From NCBI GenBank assembly GCA_009777175.1, contig WRMI01000006.1:1-64000 (forward strand): a stretch of DNA of 64,000 nucleotides, written 5' to 3'. The position numbers and the translations under genes were made by a program. The notes under the pieces are model-generated. The model was not told the DNA's origin, searched no databases, and saw nothing but the letters and a program-made list of their open reading frames with translations. Positions 17,340-26,417 of the stretch are shown one piece after another. The stretch comes from Marinilabiliaceae bacterium. GTDB lineage: Bacteria > Bacteroidota > Bacteroidia > Bacteroidales > Marinilabiliaceae. Numbering within the stretch: position 1 is the stretch's first letter; each line of letters begins with the position of its first letter.

Positions 17340-20300
17340 GAAATTCATTTAAATTTTTGGCAACCTCAATTTTAATGGTTGCAATGAACGTTGGCATTGC
17401 CGCTGGGCAAATGACTATGACAACAACAGCCGAAGAAGTAACAATTTATTTGGCAGGAACCGGCGCTGCTACAATTGATTGGGGTGATGGAACTCCAATC
17501 CAAACGATTGAAATTGAGGAGTTTGATGACAAATGGAATGAATTCGCCTATATCTATTCCGATGGTGCTGAAAAGGTAATAAAAATTAATGGCGAAAACA
17601 TTACGGGATTAGAGAGCGTCAATAATCAATTAACGAGTTTAGATGTAAGCAATAATTCCAATTTGGTTTGCTTGCATTGCGAAAAAAATTTTTTAACAAA
17701 TTTGGATGTAAGTCGTAATACCAGGCTGATGAAGCTTTATTGTTATTACAACGATTTAAAGGATTTGGATGTGAGCAAAAATACTGCATTGATTGAATTA
17801 TCATGTGGCGGAAATCAAATAACCGATTTAGATGTGAGCAATAATTCTGCACTGCTGTGGCTTTATTGTGGTGAAAACCAATTAACGAGTTTGGATATAA
17901 GTAAAAATATTTCCTTGACTAAATTGTATTGTTGGAGAAATCAAGTAACTAGTTTGGATATAAGTAAAAATATTGCTTTAAATGAATTGGATTGCCATAA
18001 TAACAAATTAATGGATTTGAATTTAATCAAAAATACAAAGCTTGAAACATTGTATTGTTTCTTTAATCAATTAACAAGTTTGGATGTAAGCAAAAATATT
18101 GCATTGATTGAATTATCATGTGGCGGAAATCAAATAACCGATTTAGATGTGAGCAATAATACTGCACTGCTATGGCTTTATTGCGGTGAAAATGAATTAA
18201 CCGATTTGGATGTAAGCAATAATACTGCACTATTAGGGCTTTATTGTGGTTATAACCAATTAACGAGTTTGGATATAAGTAAAAATATTTCCTTGACTAA
18301 ATTGTATTGTTGGACTAATCAAATAACGAGTTTGGATATAAGTAAAAATATTGCTATAAATGAATTGGATTGCCATAATAACAAATTAATGGATTTGAAT
18401 ATAATCAAAAATACAAAGCTTGAAACATTGTGTTGTTCCTTTAATCAATTAACAAGTTTGGATGTAAGCAAAAATACTGCCCTAAAAGAGTTATATTGCA
18501 CTTATAACCAAATAAAAAAATTAGACTTACGCAAAAATAAAGCGTTGACATTTTATGATGTTGATGAAAATGTGAAAATCAGAAAAGCGAGGTATTCATC
18601 CATTGATTGGAAGATGGTGGGGTTGTTTTATGTGCTACTATTTGGATTATGGATATTGTGGGTAGAGTGGCTATATCAATCCCCAATTACCATCCTTGTT
18701 CGATTATTTGGAAAGAAAAAGAACATTACCATGACCACTACACAAACAGACGGAGAAGTAAAAATATATCTTGCAGGAGTTGGAAGGGCAACAATAGATT
18801 GGGGAGATAGAACAAGTACAAAAGTAATACTTTGGGAAAGAAACCTTTATGGAAAAGATAACAAAATAAAAGGCAAAGGATACACTCACCTTTATAAGAA
18901 AGAAACAACACCTATTACAATTAATATAACAGGCAAAAACATCACAAAATTGCTTTGCGGCTCAAACCTATTAACAAGTTTGGATGTGAGTGATAATGAT
19001 ATATTGAAGGAGTTAAGTTGCTACTCTAATCAATTAAATAAATTAGATGTTAGTAGAAATATTGAACTTAAAGTATTAACTTGCCATACAAATAAGTTAA
19101 CAAACTTAGATGTTAGCAAAAATATCAAATTGAATGAATTAGGTTTCGGCGGTAATCAATTAACGGATTTAGATGTGAGTAATAATACTGCTCTTACTTT
19201 CTTGAATTGTACAAGCAACCAATTAGCAAGTTTAAATATAACCAAAAACTCAAAACTTGAAAAATTGTATTGTGAAGGAAATCAATTAACGGATTTAGAT
19301 GTGAGTAATAATACTGCTCTTACTTTCTTGTATTGTACAAGCAACCAAATAACAAGTTTAGGTTTAAGCAAAAATATAAAACTTAAAACATTGTATTGTG
19401 AAGATAATCAATTAGCAAATTTGGATGTAAGAAAAAATACAAAATTGAAACGTTTAAATTGTAATACAAACCAATTAACAGAATTGGATGTTAGCAAAAA
19501 TACAAACCTTCAAACTTTGTATTGTGATGGAAATCAATTGCCAAGTTTGATTGTTGGTGAAAATACAAAATTAGAAGACTTAAGTTGCTATAATAATCAA
19601 TTAATAGAATTGGATGTTAGCAAAAACACAAACCTTGAAATTTTGTATTGTTTTGAAAATCAATTAACAAGTTTGGATGTAAGTAAAAATATCGCATTAA
19701 TAGAGTTATATTGTAGTTTTAACCAATTGACAAGTTTGGAAGTAAGCAAAAACAAAAATCTTGAAAATTTGAATTGTTTTGGAAATCAATTACCAAGTTT
19801 GGATGTTGGTGAAAACACAAAATTAAAATACTTGAGGTGCGATAAGAATCAATTAACAAACTTAGATGTTAACAAAAATATCAAACTTGAAATTTTGTAT
19901 TGTGATGGAAATCAATTGCCAAGTTTGATTGTTGGTGAAAACACAAAATTAGAAGAGTTGGGGTGCGATAAGAATCAATTAACAGAATTGGATGTTAGCA
20001 AAAATACAAAACTTGAAACATTGTATTGTGGTGGAAATCAATTACCAAGCTTGGATGTTGGTGAAAACACAAAATTGAGAAGAATAAAATGTGAAGAAAA
20101 TCAATTATCTTTTTTGGATGTTAGCAAAAATAACGCACTGACCCAGTTGTTTTGCTACAATAATCAATTAACAAATTTGGATGTTAGCAAAAACACAAAT
20201 CTTGAAACATTGTTTTGTACCGAAAATCAATTAACGAATTTAGATGTTAGTAAAAATACCGCGCTTCGGTGGCTGGATTGTGGTAAAAACCAACTAACAA

Positions 20301-20917
20301 GTTTGGATGTTAGTAAAAATACCGCGCTTCTGTCGCTGTATTGTGGTAAAAACCAACTAACAAGTTTAGATGTTAGCAAAAATAACGAACTGACTTTTTT
20401 GAGTTGTTCCAATAACCAATTAACAAGTTTAGATGTTAGCAAAAATAACGAACTGACTTTTTTGAGTTGTTCCAATAACCAATTAACAAGTTTGGTTGTA
20501 AGCAACAATACAAAATTGAATACGTTGGAATGCGGAGATAATCAAGTAACTGAATTGAATGTCACCCAAAACACAAACCTTACCAGATTCGGATGCAGCA
20601 ATAATCAATTAACTGAATTGGATGTTAGCAAAAATATACAATTATATGAGTTTTATTGCGGTGCCAACCAACTATCAGTTATGGCTTTGAATGTCTTATT
20701 TGAAAATTTGCATAGTAACATTTTGCAAAGCCCAAAAACAATATGGGTATATAGAAACCCAGGAACTGCTGATTGCTCCCAAAGTTTAGCCGAGGCAAAA
20801 GGATGGCAAGTAGTTTTAGTCGAAGAAGTTGAAGAACAACATAACAAATTCGGGGCAAAAGGATGGCGTTTAGTCGAAGAACTTGAAGAACAACTTAACA
20901 AATTAAAGCAATTATAG
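17336..20917 (+). CDS. Large leucine-rich-repeat protein with internal membrane segment and two repeat arrays
   Basis: 1193 residues. Signal peptide 'FLATSILMVAMNVGIAAG'; a PKD-like lead-in ('ATIDWGDGTPIQTIEIEE'); about fifteen 21-residue repeats of the form LTSLDVSKNxxLxxLxCxxNQ to about residue 415; one membrane segment at about 426-447 ('VGLFYVLLFGLWILWVEWL') followed by basic 'RLFGKKK'; a second PKD-like lead-in ('ATIDWGDRT') and about 28 more repeats. A C-terminal region ends in coiled-coil-like 'EELEEQLNKLKQL'. By the positive-inside rule the first array is outside the inner membrane and the second inside. It may alternatively be a fusion of two paralogues. LRR arrays bind proteins; the ligand is unknown. 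Confidence 0.9.
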   Translation: MRNSFKFLATSILMVAMNVGIAAGQMTMTTTAEEVTIYLAGTGAATIDWGDGTPIQTIEIEEFDDKWNEFAYIYSDGAEKVIKINGENITGLESVNNQLTSLDVSNNSNLVCLHCEKNFLTNLDVSRNTRLMKLYCYYNDLKDLDVSKNTALIELSCGGNQITDLDVSNNSALLWLYCGENQLTSLDISKNISLTKLYCWRNQVTSLDISKNIALNELDCHNNKLMDLNLIKNTKLETLYCFFNQLTSLDVSKNIALIELSCGGNQITDLDVSNNTALLWLYCGENELTDLDVSNNTALLGLYCGYNQLTSLDISKNISLTKLYCWTNQITSLDISKNIAINELDCHNNKLMDLNIIKNTKLETLCCSFNQLTSLDVSKNTALKELYCTYNQIKKLDLRKNKALTFYDVDENVKIRKARYSSIDWKMVGLFYVLLFGLWILWVEWLYQSPITILVRLFGKKKNITMTTTQTDGEVKIYLAGVGRATIDWGDRTSTKVILWERNLYGKDNKIKGKGYTHLYKKETTPITINITGKNITKLLCGSNLLTSLDVSDNDILKELSCYSNQLNKLDVSRNIELKVLTCHTNKLTNLDVSKNIKLNELGFGGNQLTDLDVSNNTALTFLNCTSNQLASLNITKNSKLEKLYCEGNQLTDLDVSNNTALTFLYCTSNQITSLGLSKNIKLKTLYCEDNQLANLDVRKNTKLKRLNCNTNQLTELDVSKNTNLQTLYCDGNQLPSLIVGENTKLEDLSCYNNQLIELDVSKNTNLEILYCFENQLTSLDVSKNIALIELYCSFNQLTSLEVSKNKNLENLNCFGNQLPSLDVGENTKLKYLRCDKNQLTNLDVNKNIKLEILYCDGNQLPSLIVGENTKLEELGCDKNQLTELDVSKNTKLETLYCGGNQLPSLDVGENTKLRRIKCEENQLSFLDVSKNNALTQLFCYNNQLTNLDVSKNTNLETLFCTENQLTNLDVSKNTALRWLDCGKNQLTSLDVSKNTALLSLYCGKNQLTSLDVSKNNELTFLSCSNNQLTSLDVSKNNELTFLSCSNNQLTSLVVSNNTKLNTLECGDNQVTELNVTQNTNLTRFGCSNNQLTELDVSKNIQLYEFYCGANQLSVMALNVLFENLHSNILQSPKTIWVYRNPGTADCSQSLAEAKGWQVVLVEEVEEQHNKFGAKGWRLVEELEEQLNKLKQL

Positions 20918-20947
20918 AATAAATAATTAATTAATATATAATAATTT

Positions 20948-21874
20948 ATGGAAAAGAATAATAAAATTTTTAAGAAAAAAAAGGGAAACCTTTTTTTAAT
21001 CAAAAACTTTTGGGTTTTGAAAATAAAAAAAGAAATGCTAAAGTTTTTGGTAGTCGCAATTGTGATTTCATTCACAAATTCTTGTTGTAATAAATCTGAA
21101 ACATGTAAAATAACTATGGTTTTAGCAACAGAAGGGGAAGTTTCTATCAGTTTAACTGGTTATGATGTAAAAATTGATTGGGGAGATGGTACGCCAAAGG
21201 AAAAGGGTAAATCGATTATTACTTTCAATCATTCGTACAATGATGCTTCAATAAAGACCATAACCATTGATGGTGTAGGAATTGAATATCTACATTGTGA
21301 TGGGATAGGGCTCATCAATCTAGAAGTGAAAAGTAACAAACTCAAATGGTTATTATGTGAAGATAACCATTTAACTAGTTTGGATATTAATGGAGCAACT
21401 GCTTTAGAAACATTGTGGTGTTACAAAAATCAATTGACGGAATTAAATGTGAGCAATAATCATTTTTTGAATATGTTATTATGCTCTAATAATCAATTAA
21501 CAGAGTTAGATTTAAGTAACAATAAGTTATTGAGTAGTTTGTTATGCTATGATAATCAATTAACAGTTTTAGATGTAAGCAATAATAGTCATCTTAGTGC
21601 CTTGTGGATAGAGAATAATAAATTGGAGGAAATAGACCTAAGTAAAAACGATGCATTGTTACGCTTAATGTGTGCAAATAACAAACTATCTACCACGGCG
21701 TTAAATAATTTGTTCGAAACTTTACACAGCAATGTAAAACTCGTTGATGTAAGTGGAAATATTGGAACCGACACTTGCGTACCTGACATCGCCGAAACAA
21801 AAGGATGGACAGTAATTTTAACTGAAGAAGTTGAAGAACAAGAAATCAAAGAAAATACAGAAATTATAGAATGA
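20948..21874 (+). CDS. Leucine-rich-repeat lipoprotein
   Basis: 308 residues as annotated from the ATG at 20948. A lipoprotein signal begins at the internal Met 30 (21035): 'LVVAIVISFTNSCC', so the true start may be there. It has one PKD-like lead-in ('VKIDWGDGTPKEKG') and about seven 21-residue LRR units ('LTELNVSNNHFLNMLLCSNN'). The C-terminal region 'TDTCVPDIAETKGWTVILTE' matches the end of the preceding large LRR protein ('TADCSQSLAEAKGWQVVL'), so the two are paralogues. Probably membrane-anchored at the periplasm or surface. Confidence 0.88.
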   Translation: MEKNNKIFKKKKGNLFLIKNFWVLKIKKEMLKFLVVAIVISFTNSCCNKSETCKITMVLATEGEVSISLTGYDVKIDWGDGTPKEKGKSIITFNHSYNDASIKTITIDGVGIEYLHCDGIGLINLEVKSNKLKWLLCEDNHLTSLDINGATALETLWCYKNQLTELNVSNNHFLNMLLCSNNQLTELDLSNNKLLSSLLCYDNQLTVLDVSNNSHLSALWIENNKLEEIDLSKNDALLRLMCANNKLSTTALNNLFETLHSNVKLVDVSGNIGTDTCVPDIAETKGWTVILTEEVEEQEIKENTEIIE

Positions 21875-21903
21875 ATAAATAACAAATTAATAACCACATT
21901 TTT

Positions 21904-22053
21904 ATGAAAAAGCAAAGTAATTTAAACAAGACAAAAACCTCATTAGAAGGTGGAACAATAGAAAGAGGCAAACAATGCCCAAGATGCGGAAGTACCAATA
22001 CCGATAAACAAAACGGAATTTGGTATTGTTACGACTGTGAAAAAGAATTTTAA
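21904..22053 (+). CDS. Small zinc-ribbon protein
   Basis: 49 residues. Two Cys pairs, 'CPRCGS' and 'CYDCEKEF', spaced as in a zinc ribbon, after a Lys/Asn-rich start 'MKKQSNLNKTKTSLEGG'. It lies 29 bases after the LRR lipoprotein and 63 before the CAP-vWA gene on the same strand. The context before the ATG resembles that of the 17151 gene. Function unknown; nucleic-acid or protein binding is possible. Confidence 0.65.
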   Translation: MKKQSNLNKTKTSLEGGTIERGKQCPRCGSTNTDKQNGIWYCYDCEKEF

Positions 22054-22116
22054 TAGAATTCAATAAAGCGGATGCAAAAACGATAGTAAGTACATTAACC
22101 TAAATAACAGAAGGTT

Positions 22117-23619
22117 ATGAGAGTTGAACCTAATAAAAACTATTATACTGATTACAACTTGAACAGTTTTTTCAGTATTGTGAATTTGCAGAGCAAAATC
22201 ACAAAGTTGTTTGTGGACACAGACTTACTAAATGCCGCTGTCTTTTGGTTTACAAACGTAGAACGCCAAAAGTACAACCTTAAACAGTTTCAATTTCATG
22301 AAAAGTTAAGGCAAGCGGCAACTTTGCACTCCGAACAAATGAAAATTCATAACTTTTTCGACCACGAAAACAATTTTGACGCAAGATACAAAACACTTAC
22401 CAATCGCATAGATGCTCAAAAAGACAGTACTTTCAATGGCTTTATGAGTTATGCAGAAAATATTTTTGATTACCCTGTAATAGAGGCAAATACAACCTTT
22501 ACAGTTGAAAACCGAAATGGACAAACGCGTTTCTTTTTGATGAACGGAAAAGAGTTATTGCCATACACTTATTACGAATTGGCAAAAAATGTAGTAGATG
22601 GCTGGATGAACTCGCCCGGACACAGAGCAAATATTTTACAACCTGATTTTGAGTATTTAGGATGCGGCAGCGCAAAATATGAAAAACAAGGAAACGGATA
22701 TTCGACGTTGTATTTCAAACTGACGCAGAATTTTGGGGGGAGTTTGGGTTGGAATGATGTGTTCTTGGAAGCTGAAAAATTTATTAGTGATGGAATAAAT
22801 ATGTGTAACAAGAAAATTAAAACTATAAAAGAAAAAGTAAACCAAAACATTTTAAATCCCTATGTTTTGGATAATTATAAACAAAAGTTTAACAGCCTGT
22901 TAGGGGATTTGGGGCAAAAAAATAAAAATAATATGGATAATACAAATGATCTAATGCTTACTGGTAAACTTACCGCAGCAAAAAGAAAAGAGCAATTATG
23001 TGTATTCTTGTTGGATGGCAGTGGTTCTATGGATGACATAGGTGAAATGAATAACACACTGGCTGAAAATGTCGGTAGAACATTTAAAGACTTCATGTCG
23101 TTTTTTAAGGAAAGCAGTATTAAAGAAGATTTTCAAATTGCAGTCATAAATTTTGATTATGAGGCAGTAGTGCGTCAACCACGAATTGCACTTACCGAAT
23201 TTCCCGATTTTGAAAACTATAATCCGAGAGATATTGGGAAAGAAGATCCAGGTACTAATATTGGTTTGGGGCTAATAGAGGCGAAAAAAATTATTGATGA
23301 GTTTTTAGCCGAACCTAATCCTGACGAATATAGACGGGATGCCGTTATTGCTATTCTTTCTGATGGTATGTGTCAACATCCTGAATCTACGTTAAAAATA
23401 GCACGGGAGTTGGATGCTAACGGTAATATTATAATTAGTTGTGGATTATTCACTACTAAAGAGAGGGAAGATAAATACCTTTTCAATAAAGATGCTAAAA
23501 ACTTTTTACAAGACATTAAAAGCCAAGAGGGATTATATGGTGTTATCAGGGATAACAAAACATTGCGCAAATGGTTCGAAGCATCATCAAGTACAACCAA
23601 AAAGAAAGAAAACAAATGA
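22117..23619 (+). CDS. CAP (SCP/PR-1) domain fused to a vWA domain, no signal peptide
   Basis: 500 residues. Residues about 40-215 are a CAP domain with 'LHSEQMKIHNFFDHEN', 'AENIFDYP', 'WMNSPGHRANIL' and 'LTQNFGG', the conserved cavity His/Glu residues among them. After a helical linker, residues about 292-490 are vWA: MIDAS 'LDGSGSMDD', the Thr loop 'GTNIGLG', and 'LSDGMC'. CAP proteins are normally exported, yet no signal peptide is seen (start 'MRVEPNKNYYTDYN', with an in-frame stop just upstream), so a cytosolic place beside the phosphatase and kinase is likely. The phosphatase gene starts 12 bases after its stop. Confidence 0.93.
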   Translation: MRVEPNKNYYTDYNLNSFFSIVNLQSKITKLFVDTDLLNAAVFWFTNVERQKYNLKQFQFHEKLRQAATLHSEQMKIHNFFDHENNFDARYKTLTNRIDAQKDSTFNGFMSYAENIFDYPVIEANTTFTVENRNGQTRFFLMNGKELLPYTYYELAKNVVDGWMNSPGHRANILQPDFEYLGCGSAKYEKQGNGYSTLYFKLTQNFGGSLGWNDVFLEAEKFISDGINMCNKKIKTIKEKVNQNILNPYVLDNYKQKFNSLLGDLGQKNKNNMDNTNDLMLTGKLTAAKRKEQLCVFLLDGSGSMDDIGEMNNTLAENVGRTFKDFMSFFKESSIKEDFQIAVINFDYEAVVRQPRIALTEFPDFENYNPRDIGKEDPGTNIGLGLIEAKKIIDEFLAEPNPDEYRRDAVIAILSDGMCQHPESTLKIARELDANGNIIISCGLFTTKEREDKYLFNKDAKNFLQDIKSQEGLYGVIRDNKTLRKWFEASSSTTKKKENK

Positions 23620-23631
23620 TTTTTACTTCAG

Positions 23632-24498
23632 ATGAAAAAAACGAAAAAACAACGGATGTTGCAACTTTGTGGCAGTATCTGTTCTTCTGGTAGTATTAAG
23701 AATGTGAATAAGGAAATAAACGAAGATGCACATATAAATTTTATTTGTAACGGGATGACTATTTTTGCTGTGGCAGATGGAATAAGTTCACATTCTGCTG
23801 CGGCTGATGCTTCTTCTCACGTGATTGAATATATTAAAAACAATGCAAATTCGATTAATACAGTAAGCGACTCTCTCAATCAACTATTTTCGGATATAAA
23901 CGATAGTTTATGTGAGTTTGCCAAGACCGATAAATACAAAGACCAAAACAATAAAAAATTATTGGGTACCACTCTTATATTGGGGGTAGAAACCGAAAAA
24001 GAAGTAACTTTTGCTTATGTTGGAGATGGTTCTATTATTCACATACGAGGGACAATAGGCTGTTTTAGTGGGAAAGATGTGGATCCGTGGTTTACTAATT
24101 TGCTTAATCCGCACATCAAACCCGAAAAAAAAGACGTTTTATACAAAATGCTTTCCAATGAAAGCGATAAGGAAAACATAAAACCAGCAATTATCCGAAT
24201 AGAAAAAGATATTGACGAAGGCGATGCATTCATTATTTGTACAGATGGAATTGCTTCTCAAGATAAAGACCAACGAAAATACAAACATGAAACTGAGGGC
24301 TGGCTTTACAAGTGTAATGACTACTTGAGCAAACTGTTTGTTCTTTTGAAAAATTTTAAAAGGGCAGATGATCATCTCGAACTCAAAAAAGATTTGGACA
24401 GAAAAATTAGACTATTTTTGGAAAACAATGAAAGTAAATTTAGAGACGATGCTACGTTGGCAATACTAATAACAGATAGTTTTATGAAATCTGAATAA
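23632..24498 (+). CDS. PP2C-type protein phosphatase
   Basis: 288 residues with the PPM/PP2C metal-binding pattern: 'NEDAHINF' (residues 30-37), 'VADGISSHSA' (about 47-56), 'LLGTTLILG', 'AYVGDGSIIHI', 'ICTDGIAS' and 'RDDATLAIL' near the end. It would remove phosphate from Ser/Thr. An insert of about 40 residues precedes the ICTDG motif. Tightly packed between the CAP-vWA gene and the kinase gene (12 and 11 bases), so it very likely reverses the neighbouring kinase. Confidence 0.95.
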   Translation: MKKTKKQRMLQLCGSICSSGSIKNVNKEINEDAHINFICNGMTIFAVADGISSHSAAADASSHVIEYIKNNANSINTVSDSLNQLFSDINDSLCEFAKTDKYKDQNNKKLLGTTLILGVETEKEVTFAYVGDGSIIHIRGTIGCFSGKDVDPWFTNLLNPHIKPEKKDVLYKMLSNESDKENIKPAIIRIEKDIDEGDAFIICTDGIASQDKDQRKYKHETEGWLYKCNDYLSKLFVLLKNFKRADDHLELKKDLDRKIRLFLENNESKFRDDATLAILITDSFMKSE

Positions 24499-24509
24499 GC
24501 GAAAATTTT

Positions 24510-26417
24510 ATGAGCCAACTACTATTTTTAAACCAATTCAAGTCGTCTCAATTATATTCATCGTTCAATTCTAACATCTCATCTATAGAATTACCGAATG
24601 ACCCTGTTAACGAAGGCGGTGCTTTTGGAAAGGTTTATAAATGTACTGTTTGTGGTATTGTCCAGGCTGTAAAAGTTTTTTGTGCTTCAGACAAAAGCAA
24701 AGACGCAAAAGGCTATGAAACTATTTGCAAACTTCAGGACGAGATTATTGCTTTCAATATAAAATTAAAAAGCGAAGGTAAAAAACTGGAAGATATAAAT
24801 GCTTTATGGGCGTTACCCTTGTTTTCATTTAAAGGGAAATTGGATAACAAAGAGGTTATGGGCTATTCAACACATTTTTTAAGTGCAGAATGGATGAGTT
24901 TTGACGATATGTTTTCAACAGAAAAAACAGAAAAAGAACGACTAAAACTACAAGAAACTTTCTATAGGTTATCTTCGGAATCAAGAGTAAAATTCATTTA
25001 TGATTTGTTGGAAGGATTTGTGGCACTTGAACGCATGAAGTTTATTTATGCGGACTTAAATCCAAAAAACTTTTATATCAATATTCAGGCAAGAAAATTA
25101 TGTTTGATAGATTATGATTCGGGTGGTGTGAATGAAGAACCTGAAACAATAGGAAAACCTGGTGCTTGGCAAGCACCAGAAATAGCAAATGGAGAAAGAT
25201 ACACTGCCAATTTATTAACGGATTATTGGTCGGTGGCAATGGCAGTTCATTACTTTTATTTTCCGTATGAGCCTTTCTTTTATTTAAGCGGACAAAGTAA
25301 AAAGTTGATGCAAGAATATTTTGCTAATAATCAATATCCAGAGATTAATGAAAAAGATAGAAATTTTAATAAAGATGAAACAATACGTTATAACAATTAT
25401 ATCAGTATTTTAAACAGGCTACCGCAAAAAATTGTTAAAGCTTTTAAACAATCTTTTCAGAATGGTTATTTCAGCATCAACAGCGGAGCACGAATAACAA
25501 GCCAGCAGTGGTTTAAATTGATAGATCCGTTATTGCCGACTTCTGCAAGACAACGACAACCAAACCCTATCATTACTGTCATTTCCAACAATACAACTTT
25601 GGGAACAGTCAGTGTTTCAGGCAATGTAATTACAACTACACTAAATTATAGCATTGGTTACGCAACTCCTGCATACGAAGTAACACGAGGAAGTGCAAAA
25701 GTCAGTCAAAACGGAAATAAATTTACTGTAATGGCAACGGCCGATTGTGAAATACGGATTAACTTTGAAAAGCAAATATCGCCACCTATTATCATTACTT
25801 CCATTTCCAACAATCCAACATTGGGAACAGTCAGCATTTCAGGAAATGTAATTATAGCCACGCCAAATTATCGCGTTAATTACGCAAGTCCTGCTTATGA
25901 AATAACAAACGGAATAGCAACAGTCTGGCAAACAGGAAATACCTTTATCGTTACGGCAACTACCGATTGTGAAATAAGGATAAACTTTATTAAAGAAAAA
26001 CGGCAGTCACTTTTTCTTGCCGCCATTGCCGCTCTTTGCTTGATTATTGTCGCATTTTTTGTAGCTAAATCCTTATATTTTTCTGACGGTTCAACAAAAG
26101 AAGAAAAGACAGAAATTATCGAATCTTCATTTGACCCTCAAATGCTTATTGGCGCTTATAGAGCAAAATATCAAATAGATGGAGAGTTATCATGTGAAAT
26201 TATGACAGCCAACATAGATTTAATATCGCAAAACGAATATCAGTTAACGATAAACAGCGATTATGGTCCTGTAACTTTTAGGTTTACTTGTGTAGGAAAA
26301 ACCATAACGGCACCCGATATTCCAGAAATAAAATTAGATATAAACAATCATCAAATACAAATAACATTCAAAAAAGATAATCAATTATGGGAATTTACAA
26401 AAGTATTAGTAAGGTAA
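24510..26417 (+). CDS. Membrane-anchored Ser/Thr protein kinase with extracytoplasmic C-terminal domain
   Basis: 635 residues. Kinase domain: Gly loop 'GGAFGKVYK' (36-44), Lys 55 in 'VQAVKVF', catalytic loop 'YADLNPKNFYI' with Asp 182 and Asn 187 (HRD is YAD), and the metal loop 'DYDSG' (201-205) in place of DFG, followed by 'GKPGAWQAPEIANG'. Two related beta repeats of about 70 residues follow ('SNNTTLGTVSVSGN' and 'SNNPTLGTVSISGN'), then one membrane segment at about 500-524 and a C-terminal domain of about 110 residues outside the membrane. The essential residues suggest activity. The stop overlaps the next gene by 31 bases. Confidence 0.93.
   Translation: MSQLLFLNQFKSSQLYSSFNSNISSIELPNDPVNEGGAFGKVYKCTVCGIVQAVKVFCASDKSKDAKGYETICKLQDEIIAFNIKLKSEGKKLEDINALWALPLFSFKGKLDNKEVMGYSTHFLSAEWMSFDDMFSTEKTEKERLKLQETFYRLSSESRVKFIYDLLEGFVALERMKFIYADLNPKNFYINIQARKLCLIDYDSGGVNEEPETIGKPGAWQAPEIANGERYTANLLTDYWSVAMAVHYFYFPYEPFFYLSGQSKKLMQEYFANNQYPEINEKDRNFNKDETIRYNNYISILNRLPQKIVKAFKQSFQNGYFSINSGARITSQQWFKLIDPLLPTSARQRQPNPIITVISNNTTLGTVSVSGNVITTTLNYSIGYATPAYEVTRGSAKVSQNGNKFTVMATADCEIRINFEKQISPPIIITSISNNPTLGTVSISGNVIIATPNYRVNYASPAYEITNGIATVWQTGNTFIVTATTDCEIRINFIKEKRQSLFLAAIAALCLIIVAFFVAKSLYFSDGSTKEEKTEIIESSFDPQMLIGAYRAKYQIDGELSCEIMTANIDLISQNEYQLTINSDYGPVTFRFTCVGKTITAPDIPEIKLDINNHQIQITFKKDNQLWEFTKVLVR

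Noticed and set aside
20227..20508. Minus-strand 93-codon frame inside the LRR gene
   Set aside because: Antisense shadow of the regular LRR repeat.
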